Positions 49,266 through 62,566 of a DNA stretch of 64,000 bases are shown piece by piece. Position 1 is the first letter of the stretch. Every line of letters begins with the position of its first letter. This stretch comes from Glandiceps talaboti (lineage: Eukaryota > Hemichordata > Enteropneusta > Spengelidae): assembly GCF_964340395.1 (NCBI RefSeq), contig NC_135556.1:24605723-24669722 (forward strand). The letters run 5' to 3'. Below the pieces are notes generated by a model. That model saw only the letters and a program-made list of their open reading frames with translations, was not told the DNA's origin and searched no databases. A program made the position numbers and the translations under genes.

Positions 49266-52200
49266 AGTAATCTGCATGCTACAGATAATTTCATGCCGAT
49301 TATTTTCAAAGTAACTTTAAAAGCCTTTTTGTGAACCATTAGTATAAATTAGTTGAACTACACAACTGTATTTTCTATACTTCAAATTGTTCCCTTAAGG
49401 CCAGAACAATGCCAACATTTTCCATTTTACTCTCAGAGTGCTGTAATTTGTGTAGACCCTGGCCACTACTTTACTTATAGCTCAAATATGATGAATGTCT
49501 TCAATGCATGTCTTATTTCACCTTTGATCCATCCCTTATCTATTGTATCAATAATTAGGTTGAGATTATGAGTTTTATAAAATAACCAAAATCTATAAAC
49601 ATGTCCTAATTCTATTAATTTATGCCATTTACATATACGTAAAGTTCTGCTGTACGAACAGAATATCTTGGGAAGAACACTGTAAGAAAATAGGAAATAG
49701 CGATTTTGATACAATATACAAATACATAAAATATAAATGTACTCACTGCTAACAATGAAATATTGGTGACAATGTCAGCACACAAGTTGATCTCTGTATC
49801 CGAGGTAAACTCAGTGACTTGTTGAGATATGAAAAATACACATACACTCTGTCATATTATGTCACCTGCAAATAACACATAGTTGATTTATTATCAGTTT
49901 AGTCATACACACAATGTTATTGTCAATCACTGGTTGTTTGAAAGATTCATGTGTTTACCTTATGGAGCACAAACAACAAAAACAAAATAATTTTCAGTCC
50001 CGGGTGTCAGTAATGTTCAACTCAAGTAATATGATCAGTGACAATAAAAAGCAATAACTCCTCTGATGCCAAGAAAATGTGACAGAAAATACATGTTGGG
50101 GTTTCCCCACGTACAAATGTTCACCAGATGTGTATTTACAAAAACAAACAAGATATTCCTTAGCGGCTTTCAAGAAATTTTTAGACAAATCCAACTAATC
50201 TATATATAAATTATCATGGACTGAAAATCTAGCAATCATTTCAGTTGATTTTTTCCAAAATGAAAATATTTGAAAAATTTGACTTGCAAAATTAAAATAC
50301 AATATTTTATTTTTGTTATTTGTAAATACAAATTAAAATATCCCACATTGGAAAGACATTTAGTAAAATGTACATGTGTCTATCATATGGTGGTTTATGG
50401 TATTTCTGAACAATGTTCAGGATGTTTGAACTTCACAACATCCACACATCCATCACATGAGATGACCACATAAAAAAATTCAGAACTGAATGGAATATTA
50501 TGGCTTCAGAGCATATTTATGTAAACGTAACATATTTACTGAGATTACCTGTCACTATTACATACTTAGTACCAAAACAAAGAAAAATAAAATACATTTA
50601 TTAACAAGCGACCTATCGGTCAGAATAGCTCCACTGTTTTTTTTTAATTTAATTTTTTATTTTGGTGACATGTAGAAGTGGTTCAGGTCTTCAGCTCTTC
50701 ACTATGCAGTTTTGTTTTAGCGATGCAATAAAGTGGTTAGTGGTTTCATATGATGTCTCACTATAAAACACATTTTACACAGAAGTTGGTAATGTATTGT
50801 ACTTTTATACCATAGTCACCATTTTATAACAAAAATCTACTGTTATGAAAAATTGCACAAAATCTCAGAAAAAAATGACTGGGAAATGCACACAAGAAAA
50901 AGAAAAAAAGAGGATTTTGAGGTTGGCTATAAATAATTCCAGTGTCTTACAGCTGTAACCCTAGAAAATTTTAATGATGAATGAAATAAAAATATTGAAA
51001 TGTTGTGATCATATTAACAGACAGTGTTGTGGTTCTTGTGAAATCCTGCTTGGCAGTCAGATATTCAATTTCTAATTATAATATTAGATTAAAATTTCTA
51101 AAAATTATTTATATTTGTTGCGCCTCCAGGAACACAACATATTTATTACTAAAACAGAAGAAAGTAAAAATATACAGAAATATACACTGAAAGTTAGTGT
51201 ACATATTGACATATAATAGTTGCTGCAGATGATTTGTTTCCATTGTTCCTAGTACAGATCATGATATCAACAACCTGTTCTAATTTCATAATTTTGGGTG
51301 TAACATCTAATAAAAACACTTTTACAATTTGAATATACTTAGTATTTGCATTATTGCCACACCTTTCTATTCTGATAGTCATATAAGTGAACCTAGTGGC
51401 AGCTATTTATATTGTACTGTTTTATATGGGTCTCTATCTAATATACAAATATACATACACACAGCTTCATAAGCCTTGCACTGAAACATGCACTGGAACA
51501 CATTTATTACATTAATCAAATTATAAATACTACAAACACAATCTCATAGCTCTCCCTATTACAATATCATAATTTGAATAATTGCCTTATTTGTTGATTT
51601 GCATATTGATAAGCATATTTATGAATGACAAAATCTTGGTTTTCTAAATCTGGTTGACAACTGTTACAGCATTTACATTTATAATCGTTACGAAATTAGG
51701 ATATAGTCGAAGTATACTGTAATTTCATTATTAAGTACTAGTGAATAGCATGAATATGTGAAGACCATGTTTTTCTATTTTACTGTTTGTGATATTTCAT
51801 TCTGTACAAAGGTAAAATTGTGTAAATTTAGGAAAAATACTCATCACATATTGATACATATGACAGCTGGTCTACTTGTTGTTAAACAACAGAGTACACT
51901 AAAACAACATACTAATGTTATTTAGGTTTAATCCATATATAATTGTTTGACAGGACAGGAATCTGATTAAAATATGATGTCCTGAAAACATTTCCATTTC
52001 TTTATAAACCTCTATTTCCTTCGTTTCAAATGAAATCATGTTTTTTTTCCCTCAAATGATCTTCTTTCCATAAAGAAACCGATCTGTATTCACCATTTCA
52101 GATATTAATCTGGGGACTAGGGTACTGGGATGTGAATACTTTTATCTTGAAAATTTAAAAATCCAAAATTATTCATTTAAAATCATGGTACTAAATAAAT

Positions 52201-55200
52201 GCATGTGATCAAAAGGTATGTGTCAACCAGACCTATTTAGAGCAAAAATTATGATTATAAACATATTATACTTATTTCCAAAGATTAATATGCTGGTGAC
52301 ATAAACAAACAATTGATATTTGGTATAATAAAACTATCAAGGGACTTATTATTCATTTTGAAATGTTGTTAGCTTTTGTGGTTCATGTCACTATAACTAT
52401 GTACAGTTACTAGTATGTAATATTAGTACAAACAGATGTTAGTTAAAATAGTGCAATAAATTCCAGCAATCACCCATCTATATATGAGTATGACATGTAG
52501 TTAATTGACTAACATTGTATGGATTGAAATTAGCACAGGAAAAACTTCACTACAGTTACATGATTTTAACCTCACTCCCTCAATCTCTTAGTCTAGTTCC
52601 TATACAGTATCATTACCATTGGTTTAATTAGAAACCACATTGACATCCAGAAAATCTCTGTGATAGATGGACTGCGTGTTCAACATTCTATGATGCCTGG
52701 AATTTCTGACATGCATCATCTAACAAGTGGGACATCCCCAATCATAAATCAAGTCATCCACCCAAGTTGTAACTTTGGTTATTTGATAACCTTGCCCTAC
52801 ATTAGCAGTTGACATTTGACCTTATGTATGGCAATGAAGATATACCAAAAATGTTGGTCATGACATCGTTCCTGGAGTAGTTTGAGTAACAATACCCCAG
52901 TATCATCTTTTTTATTGATACAAGTCTCAAACAGCCAGTCTGAGTATAAAGGTATTCTATTTTAATAAAATATCAGATTTGAGACATAATCCTACAAATA
53001 CTTTAGACAACAAGTTCTATCTAGTAGATCATACAATCCTCAAAATACTTCATCTATAAATAAGTTCTGTCTATTTAATATTATAACATGATACATTGGC
53101 AGCATATGACACAGTTATCTTCACCATTTATCTTGCTATCTCATTATTCTACCAATATCTTCATTGGTTTAATTGTCATTTATTTGTTCACACCTTTTAA
53201 TGAGCTGGTCAATTATCAGGTACACAGTCTGAAGGTGTGCCTAAAACCCCCTTGACCTCTGACCTGCAAATTGATTCATGACTTTGTTCACTTCACATGC
53301 TGATCCTGACATTGTTGTCAGCATACATTAACAATGGTTGTCTATGTTATTATACCCAGTGAACCAAATATGGAGTTACTGTAAATGAAATACCATGCCT
53401 TCATCACTGAAATAATAACACTACATTTGAACTTACAAATATACATGTTCCCTTTCTCAAACAAAGGTGCATTTGATTGGCAATTGATAAAGTCCCCACT
53501 TTACCGTACCCCGGATTTACTTGTAGTAAAAACCTTCTTTGTCTCTGAATCTTTGTTCTATGAATTGAAATCACTCACAATTAAACAGGTCAGCATATCT
53601 TTCCATCATTTAATCACTGATGACAATGTTATTTGAAATACAATAAAGACAATACAAGCAAACCAAATTATCACATCGTTTCACCTCATGTCATGTATCT
53701 TGTCATCTTGGAACTGGAAAATATTTGACTATAGATTGTACAGTGGGTACAAATACCAATGATTATGTTATTTGAATAGGAGATATAACATTCAACGACT
53801 AAGATGGAATCATGACATGAAAAACTATAGAATTTATTATACAAATGTATAAAACACAAGGGTAACAAAAACCATACCAAACCTTTGAAAATTCTGTAAA
53901 AAAGCATGCAGGGAACAATGTTTAGGAACCCTAATAATAGATAGGGAAATACCATTACGCATAACCCACAATTTTGGTTGGGACTCCCCATAAAAATGAC
54001 TAGTATGCTCAGGTAGATTTTATCTTTTGCCACCCGTACCCACTGAGGGGAAAATTAGGTAGTTTTTAACTATTGTCAGTCAAACCAACAATGGGGATTG
54101 TTATATAATCTGTACTGAGTGATGGATGACAAATCATAGTTACAATCAGATAAAGTTTCACGGAAGTACCCAACATAATTTAAGGAAACTTGTCATTACA
54201 TGTATTATATAATTAAGGAGACCTTTGGACAATACAGTATGGTAGTGGGAGCCTGAGTATACCTGAACTGAGGTGTCTAATCTAAAGTGTTATACAGAAA
54301 TCTGTTTAGTAAAAGTTTCCACCTTAGGACTATCCATTCCAAACTACAATGATGTTGTTAAATAGCATCTTTACTTGTCAGATATACTAGTATACCTATC
54401 AATAGTGAGAGACCAGTTCTATTATGATACTTTTATTTCTTCCTTTGATATATTATTGTTTGTTTTTTGTATGGTTGAAATAAATAAACTGTGCAATTAT
54501 AAACCATAAGTTCTATCTCTTTGTAACACCAAATGTCAGTGGGTTCACCATCACATATTTTCTACTAGTAGTAACTACGATGTCAGACATCTTTGTTGTT
54601 TGGGTAAAGCTCTCATGATGTGTTAATCAATAAAATCAATATCAAATAGGTCTCTAAAGGCCATTACACAATTACTTACATAAATGATCTCAAATACTAG
54701 GAACTTTAAACTACAAAATATATCTATAAACACTAAATCTTCCCTTCATAGTCATTCAGATTTAAAGGGCTAAATTCTCAAGTTTCAGATCGTAATATTT
54801 GAAATTTTGAAGAAAGATCATCAAGTTTTTCAAGTTTGATATATGAATTTAATGCTCTAACAATGGCCACCTTGTTCTGCCACTTAAACTACCACTGTAC
54901 CAGGGTAACTGTTGAGTGTCTTTACAAGTGTTTTTTCTATGAGGAATAGAATATAAATATATAGAGAAGATTGTCATGTACTTTAATTTGTAGATTTATA
55001 CGGATACACAATTGAAACTATTAAGAGATTTATAGTGCTGTAATTTGTTGGAATGACTTCACTTGCGGTATCCAGTCACAGTACAAGTTTGTCACCAAAA
55101 GAAAAAAACATGACAACAACAAAAAACAGAGACTTAATTTTTATGGCCAGGAGTACTACTACTAAGTGTTGTCAAGGAAATAAATGTGACACTTTTTATT

Positions 55201-55815
55201 TACAGAAATGTATTTATTTGGAACAAAATCCAGAGCTAAGATATATGATCCCTGAAAAACATGTTCTTGCAAGAACATACTTTATGCTATGTGATCAGAA
55301 AACTTTGTGAATTATTTGCCTCCTTTAGGACTCCAATATTTGACTAACTTCCTTCATAGACTTCCAATATGACTTTCAAGTTCCATGAAGGGACAATACA
55401 ATGAAATTAGGTTTACACATTCATACAGCTCTTCAAAGGTATTGGGAGGAAACAAGCATAGTATGTGGACTATGCTTCCATGAATCAAGGAACCACTGTA
55501 ATTATAACAGCAGTTCATTCTCACACAGTCGTTGAAATCATGAATACAATTTTACACAAATCTTGTCAACATGACAGATAGATAGTAACGGAGACGTGTG
55601 TAGCTGTACATGCTACAAAGAAATATTTAGATTCCAATACACTACTTATTTTACACAATACTACAATAGCTTCATAACTGTTCCATTCAGTGTTTACACC
55701 AGTGACCAGGTTGGAAGGTCTTGGGTTACCTATACAGTCCCTAGGTTAATAAAACCAATACAGTGGCATTTGTTTACCTGTCAGGAAGTACGGGTTCGAT
55801 GTCTTCTAGACTTAC

Positions 55816-55879
55816 CAACCAAATGTTTACGTCCACGATGACACAAAAAAATGCGTAAACAATTGATTTTGTTAAACAT
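55816..55879 (-). CDS. Alternative candidate first exon of the CRACD-like gene (MFNK form)
   Basis: ATG, 21 codons (MFNKINCLRIFLCHRGRKHL then V) and a G|GTAAGT donor, again in phase 1. It lies directly downstream, in the minus sense, of a CpG-rich promoter-like region, which the MAKRR exon lacks. The open frame extends further 5' to an ATG at 55,961-55,963. This is an inference from phase, donor and promoter context only. Confidence 0.35.
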
Positions 55880-55889
55880 GTCTAAAAAC

Positions 55890-57040
55890 TTATTGATTTG
55901 CCTATTAATTGTAGGGGCTGTCTTTATGAATAACTTACACTCTGTAAAGTCCCGCGGTTTCACAGTTCCTTATCTGTGTTTCACGCCAAATTTCGCCTAA
56001 TTACAAACACTTCTTTCAAAACTGATTATTATCGAGGAGAAAAACAAACAAACAAGAATTTGTACAATTTCACGTGTCACTTTGTTCATCGGTAGAGCTA
56101 TACGGGTGATCACACATTGTAGTGGCTGTAGAGTCAAGAGTCGAAGAAAACTTTTCTTCGATGAAATGTGAGCGAACGACAACTCAAGGTATAGTTATCA
56201 GAATTCCGCATTTGAAAGAGAACTCTATTTAAATTTACCATACACTGAATGTGCTACCCCATTATGAAGTAATAATGAGGTACATGTATACAGTAACGGT
56301 ATACTGCAATATTACATATTTGCAACAACCACCACCACCACCACCACCTGTTCCGATGTTCGTAATGTTACCTTATAATCAGGGCCCTAGCCTAGACAGT
56401 GTCGTTGACCACGACCAAGTTGTGGTTATTTTCTGTCTCTTGGGGAAAACCGTGAGTTATTTGACTCGTATACAATGCACGCTTACCTTTGTCTTGTTTA
56501 TTAGATGACGAGCTCACAGGAGATTGATCTGAATACAATAATGTAAATATGCGGGTTGACACCAGCTCTCTTCGTGCGTGTACTCAGTAAGCTTTGGAAA
56601 TTTATACCAATGTAATATGCAAATCACACGGAAACATGGCTGACACCATTTATCACGTGACTTACAGGTATATACCATTTTGGATTAGGTAAATCAACAG
56701 GTGGGTGACAGGAAGTGTGCGTCTGGTACCCGTGTCTGGTATCATCAAATCACTTGGCGGCCAACTTGAAGTTCGAGGATATCCGGGTTTGGAGAACGGA
56801 TGTAGCACACATTTGTAGATTTGGAATTCTTTGTATAACAATTGACCAAAGAAAATGACATAAATTTCCAGTTTATTTTACCAATGATTGAACATAGTGC
56901 TGCTGCAGTTATAATATGATAGTGGTATATTGGACCATTCACAATATCACACATGATCACAGCGATCCAGCGACAATACCACCCAGCATTGTTCTTTTCT
57001 AATTAATGTATTTTAATGATAGTGTTTTGTTAATTGGCAG
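55890..57040. promoter_or_regulatory. CpG-richer, probably bidirectional promoter region
   Basis: CpGs and E-box cores (CACGTG near 56,072 and 56,654) are concentrated here. The region lies between the minus-strand MFNK candidate exon and the plus-strand C4orf33 homologue. The C4orf33 coding exon starts after an intron acceptor at 57,040, so its 5' non-coding exon should lie here, but I could not fix its donor. Confidence 0.45.
56487..56528 (-). CDS. Possible 42-nt exon upstream of the CRACD-like gene
   Basis: An ATTCAG acceptor and an AAG|GTAAGC donor flank 42 nt encoding QSPVSSSSNKQ, phase 1 at both ends. It could be a cassette exon between an unseen upstream start exon and the CRACD-like body. 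No start exon was identified. Confidence 0.2.
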
Positions 57041-57054
57041 GTGGTTTTGTTACC

Positions 57055-60000
57055 ATGGCTACACATGTATACCAAATCAAAACCCAATGGAATTCAACTC
57101 CTATAGATCATAATCCCATTGAAATAAAATTGTCAGGTAACCATGACAACGGTATGACTGTCACGATGGAAGTAGCAGCACCATTTTTCAATGATCCGCC
57201 AGCACCTAAAGGAGAACCTGGAAAACCATTCCCACAGCTTTGGGATTATGAAGGTAATGGGTGGGTGATAACGATGATGATGATGATGATGATGATGGTG
57301 ATGATGACGGAAGAATATTTATACATTTGAAATTAGCAAGGTTTTCACAATCAAGACTCAAAAAGACTACAGAACTTGAGTTTTGCCACAGTACACCCCT
57401 CTATCATATGATAGGTGGTGTTATAGCCAGACTGCTGTACAGGCAGCTAGCTAGCTAGCTAGATGGATGGATGGATAGAAAGACAGATGAACGGATGGTG
57501 GGTGGATTGACAGAGACAGACATTTAGAAAGATTATCTAAGATATAGAGGCAGGTAGACAGACCATGTTTTGATGCAACTCATATGAAAGTAGTTAACAT
57601 TATGTTCAGTATTCAGTTTCATGCAACAAGGAATGGTTCTAAAGATTCTGTATAAGTTGGAAAATAAATAGGAGACTCTGGCTGTTGTTTGGTGGTCTGA
57701 GTTCTGGTGAATAACATTATTAAGCCAGGTAGCTGTCTGGACAAGAAAATAAAGGAAGTTTGATCACAAAATATCACCTACCTTGAATGATTTATTACAG
57801 TTGTAGAAGCATTCTTCCTGGGTGAAAACAACAAATACTTAGAAGTTGAACTTTGCCCGTGAGTAAAACTTTACATTGTTATAAATTTTATGAATTGATA
57901 CTATTTGCTGTACAAAAACTCTAATACTGTACTCCTCTTGCTGTGTATATATTTGGTTTTCTTTCTCTCTTTTCTCCAGACATGGTCAACATCTTGTACT
58001 TGCATTGAATGGATTCAGAAATATGTTTAAGGTGAGGAGTCTTTTGTAATCAATATTTCCTGAATGTTTATTTCATTGCATATGTTGTTTCAATAATTAT
58101 AACATTTATTTTGTCATTATATTCAAATATATTGAGGCACTTGTTAGCATTTTTTTTCTTATCATTCATAGATTTGCCTAGCCAACAACCTACAACTTCA
58201 AAAGGGCTTGCCATGTACTAGTAGTACTCTACTCTACTGGGGGTGTTTCCATCAACTTATCCTTATGTACACATATCATTTTCGCCATCATTACCAGTGT
58301 AAGGGGTTATTTCACCATAATTCAAAATGAAATCAACACTCACTTAGTTTCCTTGACATGTGAAAACTGGATGTGATGAGAGGTGAAAGTTCATTAATCT
58401 GCAAATACAAATGCATCAAATAAATCAGTTCAAGTCATATTTCATTACTCTTAATTAGATTGTAAAATTCCATATTGTCACTCCACTCTCAAAGCCATGT
58501 CACTCCACTCTCAAACTCTGGCCATGTCATTCCACCCCAAAGCCCTGGCCATGTCACTCCATTCTCAAAGCCCTGGCCATGTCACTCCATTCTCAAAGCT
58601 CTGGCCATGTCACTCCATTCTCTAAGCCCTGGCCATGTCACTCCATTCTCAAAGTTCTGGCCATATCACTCCACTCTCAAAGCCCTGGCCATATCACTCC
58701 ACTCTCAAAGCCCTGGCCATGTCACTCCATTCTCAAAGCCCTGGCCATGTTTCTCCACCCTCAAAGCCTTGGAGATTCTAAACAGAATGTAACCACATGA
58801 CCAGTATGTAAGTCAACCCCCATGCCCGTTTTGTCCTACAATTTTTTTAATTCTAAAGTCTAGGAATTCAATCCCAGCTTCTTAGCTTATCAGTGGAGCC
58901 ATACGTATTAAATAGGATGACAAACTTTTTCTCAACTTATGCCAGATAACTTTTTTATTCACCCATGCTTTAATCCTAATCTGAACTGGGTTTGTCTTAG
59001 TCTGGATGATGCCAACATGAAGAGATCTTGAGATTGGATGAAAGATAGCACTAAACTAGGATTGTCCAAGCCATTGGCTTTTAGTAGTTCATAGAACATA
59101 AATCAGTCTACTGCAGTCTGTATGTACCATTGGCTGATGTGACCTTTGACCCCACAAGTATACTAATTTGCATAAAGCAAGATCTTCAGATTGCATGTCT
59201 TGAAAAAATCAATATTTGATAAAATATGAGGAATAAAATTAGTTTCCTTATTTATGTCATCTTGTTTGATCATCAAATCTTTGGGTACTTGTGTCCACAG
59301 CTAGGTATATGAGAATAAAAACTAGACCGACTTTATCAGGAAACATAAAGGTAAAGGTATTCCATATCACTACATATATCATATTCTTAGAGGGTGCAAA
59401 TTTTTGTTGTTGTTGTTGTTGTTGTTGTTTTGTTTGTTTTTTGCACCTGTAGGATGAAATTGGTACTAGATTACCAAGCTACACTAAAGGGTAGTACATG
59501 GACTGGTGTGGCTAAACTTCCCATGGAGTATTTCCCTCCAAATATTTTTTTTAAATTTTTTTTATTTTTTTTTGCACCTGTAGGATGAATTGGTACTAGA
59601 TTACCAAGCTACACTAAGGGGTAATACATGGACTGGTGTGGCTAAACTTCCCATGGAGTATTTCCCTCCTAATACCACCAAGTTTAATGCCTATGCTATA
59701 CATGGGTCTGGCAATAGCAGAGTGTATGAATCATTATATCCAGTAGAAGCTGATGCATATACTGAGCCTGATTTGTGAGTATAGATACATACATGTAACT
59801 CTGTTATTCCTATGTCTAGGGAAGTTAGCACTATTTAGTAAAATAACAACTTATATATTCCCACCCCCTCTTCATTTTATGCAAATATTCTATATCTTAA
59901 TACTGCCTCTCATGCATTAAATTCAGAGGATCACAACAGATAATCAAACATCAGATTTGACAACAAATATTTTTTTTTTAATTGTAACCTGTCATGTTTT

Positions 60001-61518
60001 CCTATGTATTCATCATTGCAACTCGGCGATGTGTCATGTTTTTATACATATTCATCATTGTAACTAGGTGTTGATTGCACTTTCAAAAATTTCATTTCTG
60101 GATTATCAATTTATGAGATAGAACATGTGCCTAAGTCTCCCGGTTGTTTACTGTCAGGTTTGTAAAGTAAAAACTAAGATATGTTTAGGAGTAAAGCTGA
60201 AACTTTAAAATAGCGTCAAATCAAAGATGATCATTGTTCCAAACATTGAAAATCAAACAAAAAGGGGAAAAGATTGTGTAAAAAGTACTCCACCTTTCAA
60301 CTTGCAACTTTAGCCTCCCCCCCCCCCCCCCATTTACTAAGTGCAAGATGCTTCACCAGTTGAAGAAAAATTGGCTAAGATTATTTTTTGCCTTCTTTTC
60401 ACCATTGGACAGCAAACACTTGAAAGATAGAACTGTGTATTATATAACCATTAAAAAACCACACTGTATTGACTATTAAATATTACCTGGATGCCTGTAA
60501 GCATTTCCACACATGGTGTGATAGAATGACCTTGTACATTCTCATTACAATAGGTGCTGTAATTAGGTGTCCCTGAATACTAGACATGTTACACCCCCCC
60601 CTTAGGCAATTATCTTGTTATCCCAATGGATAGCTTCACCTATGTGTCATTTGATTCACAATAAGACTAAACTGTGAACATTACCACCCATGCCCCAACC
60701 TCAAGGCAATTTATCCAATGGACTGGGATGATTGAAGGGTCTGTGAAAGAAATCAGTGTTATTAAGGGGAGGGGGAGGGGGAAGAGGACAATACATTGAA
60801 AAGAAAGATAATTTGCATACTACTCAGTGAAACTACAACACATATGTTCAGCCATGTGAGTTGTACAAGGACTGTACCACATCCATGTTTCTGGAGCTCT
60901 ACATCCCTGGGGAGGATACCAGTGGCCAACTCTGATAGGGGTGTGTGGCCAATATTGCCTACCCCAGACCCCATTTGAGACCCCCAACAGTCTAATCATT
61001 TCAAGACTGAATGATTCATGTTTGTTTGCACTCTACATTGTTGTCACATAAACAACCATGCGGAACACAAACAAGTCTTTCAATCAACATCACATCTAGG
61101 GATTTATGAACTACAGAATACTGTCAAACATACATTTATATCTTTAATATATAATATCAGTATTATGCTTCAGGACATAAAGACAAAGAAATTAAATATA
61201 CCCCGATATATGGTAATAGATCCAATTACAAAACAGACAAAGAAAGAAAATATAGACTATTAACCATGCTCATTCAGAGGATATCCAAAAAGAAAATCAA
61301 ATTACAGATATAGAATTTAATTTCAGAACAGAATTCTACTTCAAATAAACAAACCTATTCTAGTAATACAGACATACATCATTACAAATATGATGACAAA
61401 CCACTAATATAATGTGATACTTTCTGTTTACATTTGCAGTCATCGATTGGAGTACTTCAAAGAAGTGGATTTCAAAGCCATGATAAACTTTACAAAGTCA
61501 GATCTGTGGACTGTATGA
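57055..61518 (+). CDS. C4orf33: UPF0462 protein, C4orf33 homologue
   Basis: Coding exons are 57055-57253, 57801-57858, 57980-58031, 59584-59774 and 61440-61518, all in phase, giving 192 aa (human about 199). The start is ACCATGG, just after an acceptor at 57,040. Family hallmarks from memory: [20 protein letters not shown] then [61 protein letters not shown] and a C-terminal SDLWTV. The sequence looks like a carbohydrate-binding-type beta-sandwich family member, but no function is established to my knowledge. AATAAA signals follow at 62,263 and 62,441. A broken duplicate of the fourth coding exon lies just upstream of it. Confidence 0.94.
57264..57306. repeat. (ATG)n microsatellite
   Basis: A trinucleotide run just inside C4orf33 intron 1, followed at 57,445-57,475 by CTAG/GATG runs. 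Confidence 0.95.
58478..58775. repeat. 28-bp minisatellite in C4orf33 intron
   Basis: About ten copies of a 28-bp unit containing CTGGCCATGTCACTCCATTC and TCAAAGCC. It gives repetitive plus-strand open frames that are not a gene. Confidence 0.95.
59404..59432. repeat. (TTG)n microsatellite
   Basis: A TTG run immediately upstream of the duplicated exon segment. Confidence 0.95.
59453..59546 (+). pseudogene. Decayed tandem duplicate of C4orf33 coding exon 4
   Basis: This segment repeats the first ~91 bp of the exon at 59,584, with the same GCACCTGTAG acceptor and only about four differences. One difference is an inserted A after GATGAA, which shifts the frame to an early TAG. It has no donor and runs into a T-rich stretch that precedes the real exon's acceptor. 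The period is 131 bp. Confidence 0.85.
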
Positions 61519-62566
61519 AGACTATTTTACATACAAAAAGATACAGATAAATAAGAAATGAATGCCTGAAAACAAAATTAGATAAATTCAACTCTAGGGA
61601 CCAAGGGAAGACTTGTCTCTACTTTCTAACACCTATCATTTATCCTTTGAAGTACTGCCATGTATAAAATGTCAAGTGACTTGAGTTTATGCCATATAAA
61701 CATCTTTGTAAACCACTCTGCTCTGTACAGTAACACTACCTAATGTACACTATCTGATTTCTTCCTCACGTCAGCATAACAAAATGTGTCATGGTTGTGT
61801 ATCTTGAAAAAGTACAAAAAAATATGGGATCTATACCCAAGTCTTTCAATGCCATGACAACCTGGATCTATATCATTGGTTCTGTGGTGGTCATAATATG
61901 ATTCAAAACAATCAAAATTGCCATTATTTCATTTTTTTCAAAGTCATAGTCACAAGTCCCCTTAGATTACTTGGAATTTTCTTGGCTGAATATAGAAAAT
62001 GTTGGGTAATGATATCTAATTATACACAAAAGTAATCATATATTCTTTAATTGCATTGCATGCCTTGAAGGGATTACAAGATAACTCAATTACAGTCCAG
62101 TATTACTATTAATACAATAGCCATGAAATGAATCAAACTGACATCATTTATCATAACAGTATAATATTAGAAACCTCTTGCACCAAGTAAAGAAAGAAGT
62201 ATAAAATTGCACATTTGGATTCATTATGCAGTGCTTGTATTATATGATTATCATGGCATGGGAATAAATCTTGAATTATATACATTATGGCATAATGTGT
62301 ACATGAATTCAATCATGGTGAGTGACTACTAGTTTTAGGTAGAATACAACATTACAACAAGCAGTGACCAAAAAAATAATATATTTACATAATTATACAA
62401 TAATATTTAATAAGTCAAATATAATGGCAGTGTAATATGCAATAAATAACCCATGAAAGTAACAATTTTGACTTAAAGTAATCAAAGAATGATTTGTCTA
62501 GTTCCACCCCCCCCCCCCCCCCCTTTCCCCTTGGAGTTGGAAAATGGAAAGTACCATAAGACATAT
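61519..62566. other. Shared 3' region between C4orf33 and CKAP2-like gene
   Basis: This is the interval between two convergent stop codons. It contains candidate plus-strand polyadenylation signals (AATAAA at 62,263 and 62,441) and a 20-nt C run at 62,503. It probably holds both 3' UTRs. I see no coding sequence. Confidence 0.6.

Larger units (their letters stand above)
46568..55780. other. Unassigned AT-rich interval
   Basis: I see no recognisable coding exon on either strand. It holds a MITE-like element at 47.94-48.19 kb, a G run at 47.75 kb, a 55-60-bp repeat at 49.0-49.26 kb, and a DR1-type RGGTCA repeat at 53,253. It is either intergenic or a 5' intron of the CRACD-like gene, depending on which first exon is used. 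Confidence 0.55.

Noticed and set aside
55877-55999. Plus-strand 40-codon frame starting MSKNLLICLLIVGAVF, signal-peptide-like
   Set aside because: Too short, no homology recognised, and antisense to a more plausible first exon with a good donor.
58475-58800. Plus-strand open frame with [13 protein letters not shown] repeats
   Set aside because: Translation of a 28-bp minisatellite inside a C4orf33 intron.
59394-59588. Frame containing [13 protein letters not shown] as an alternative C4orf33 exon
   Set aside because: The copy is frameshifted relative to its acceptor and has no donor, so it is called as a decayed duplicate.
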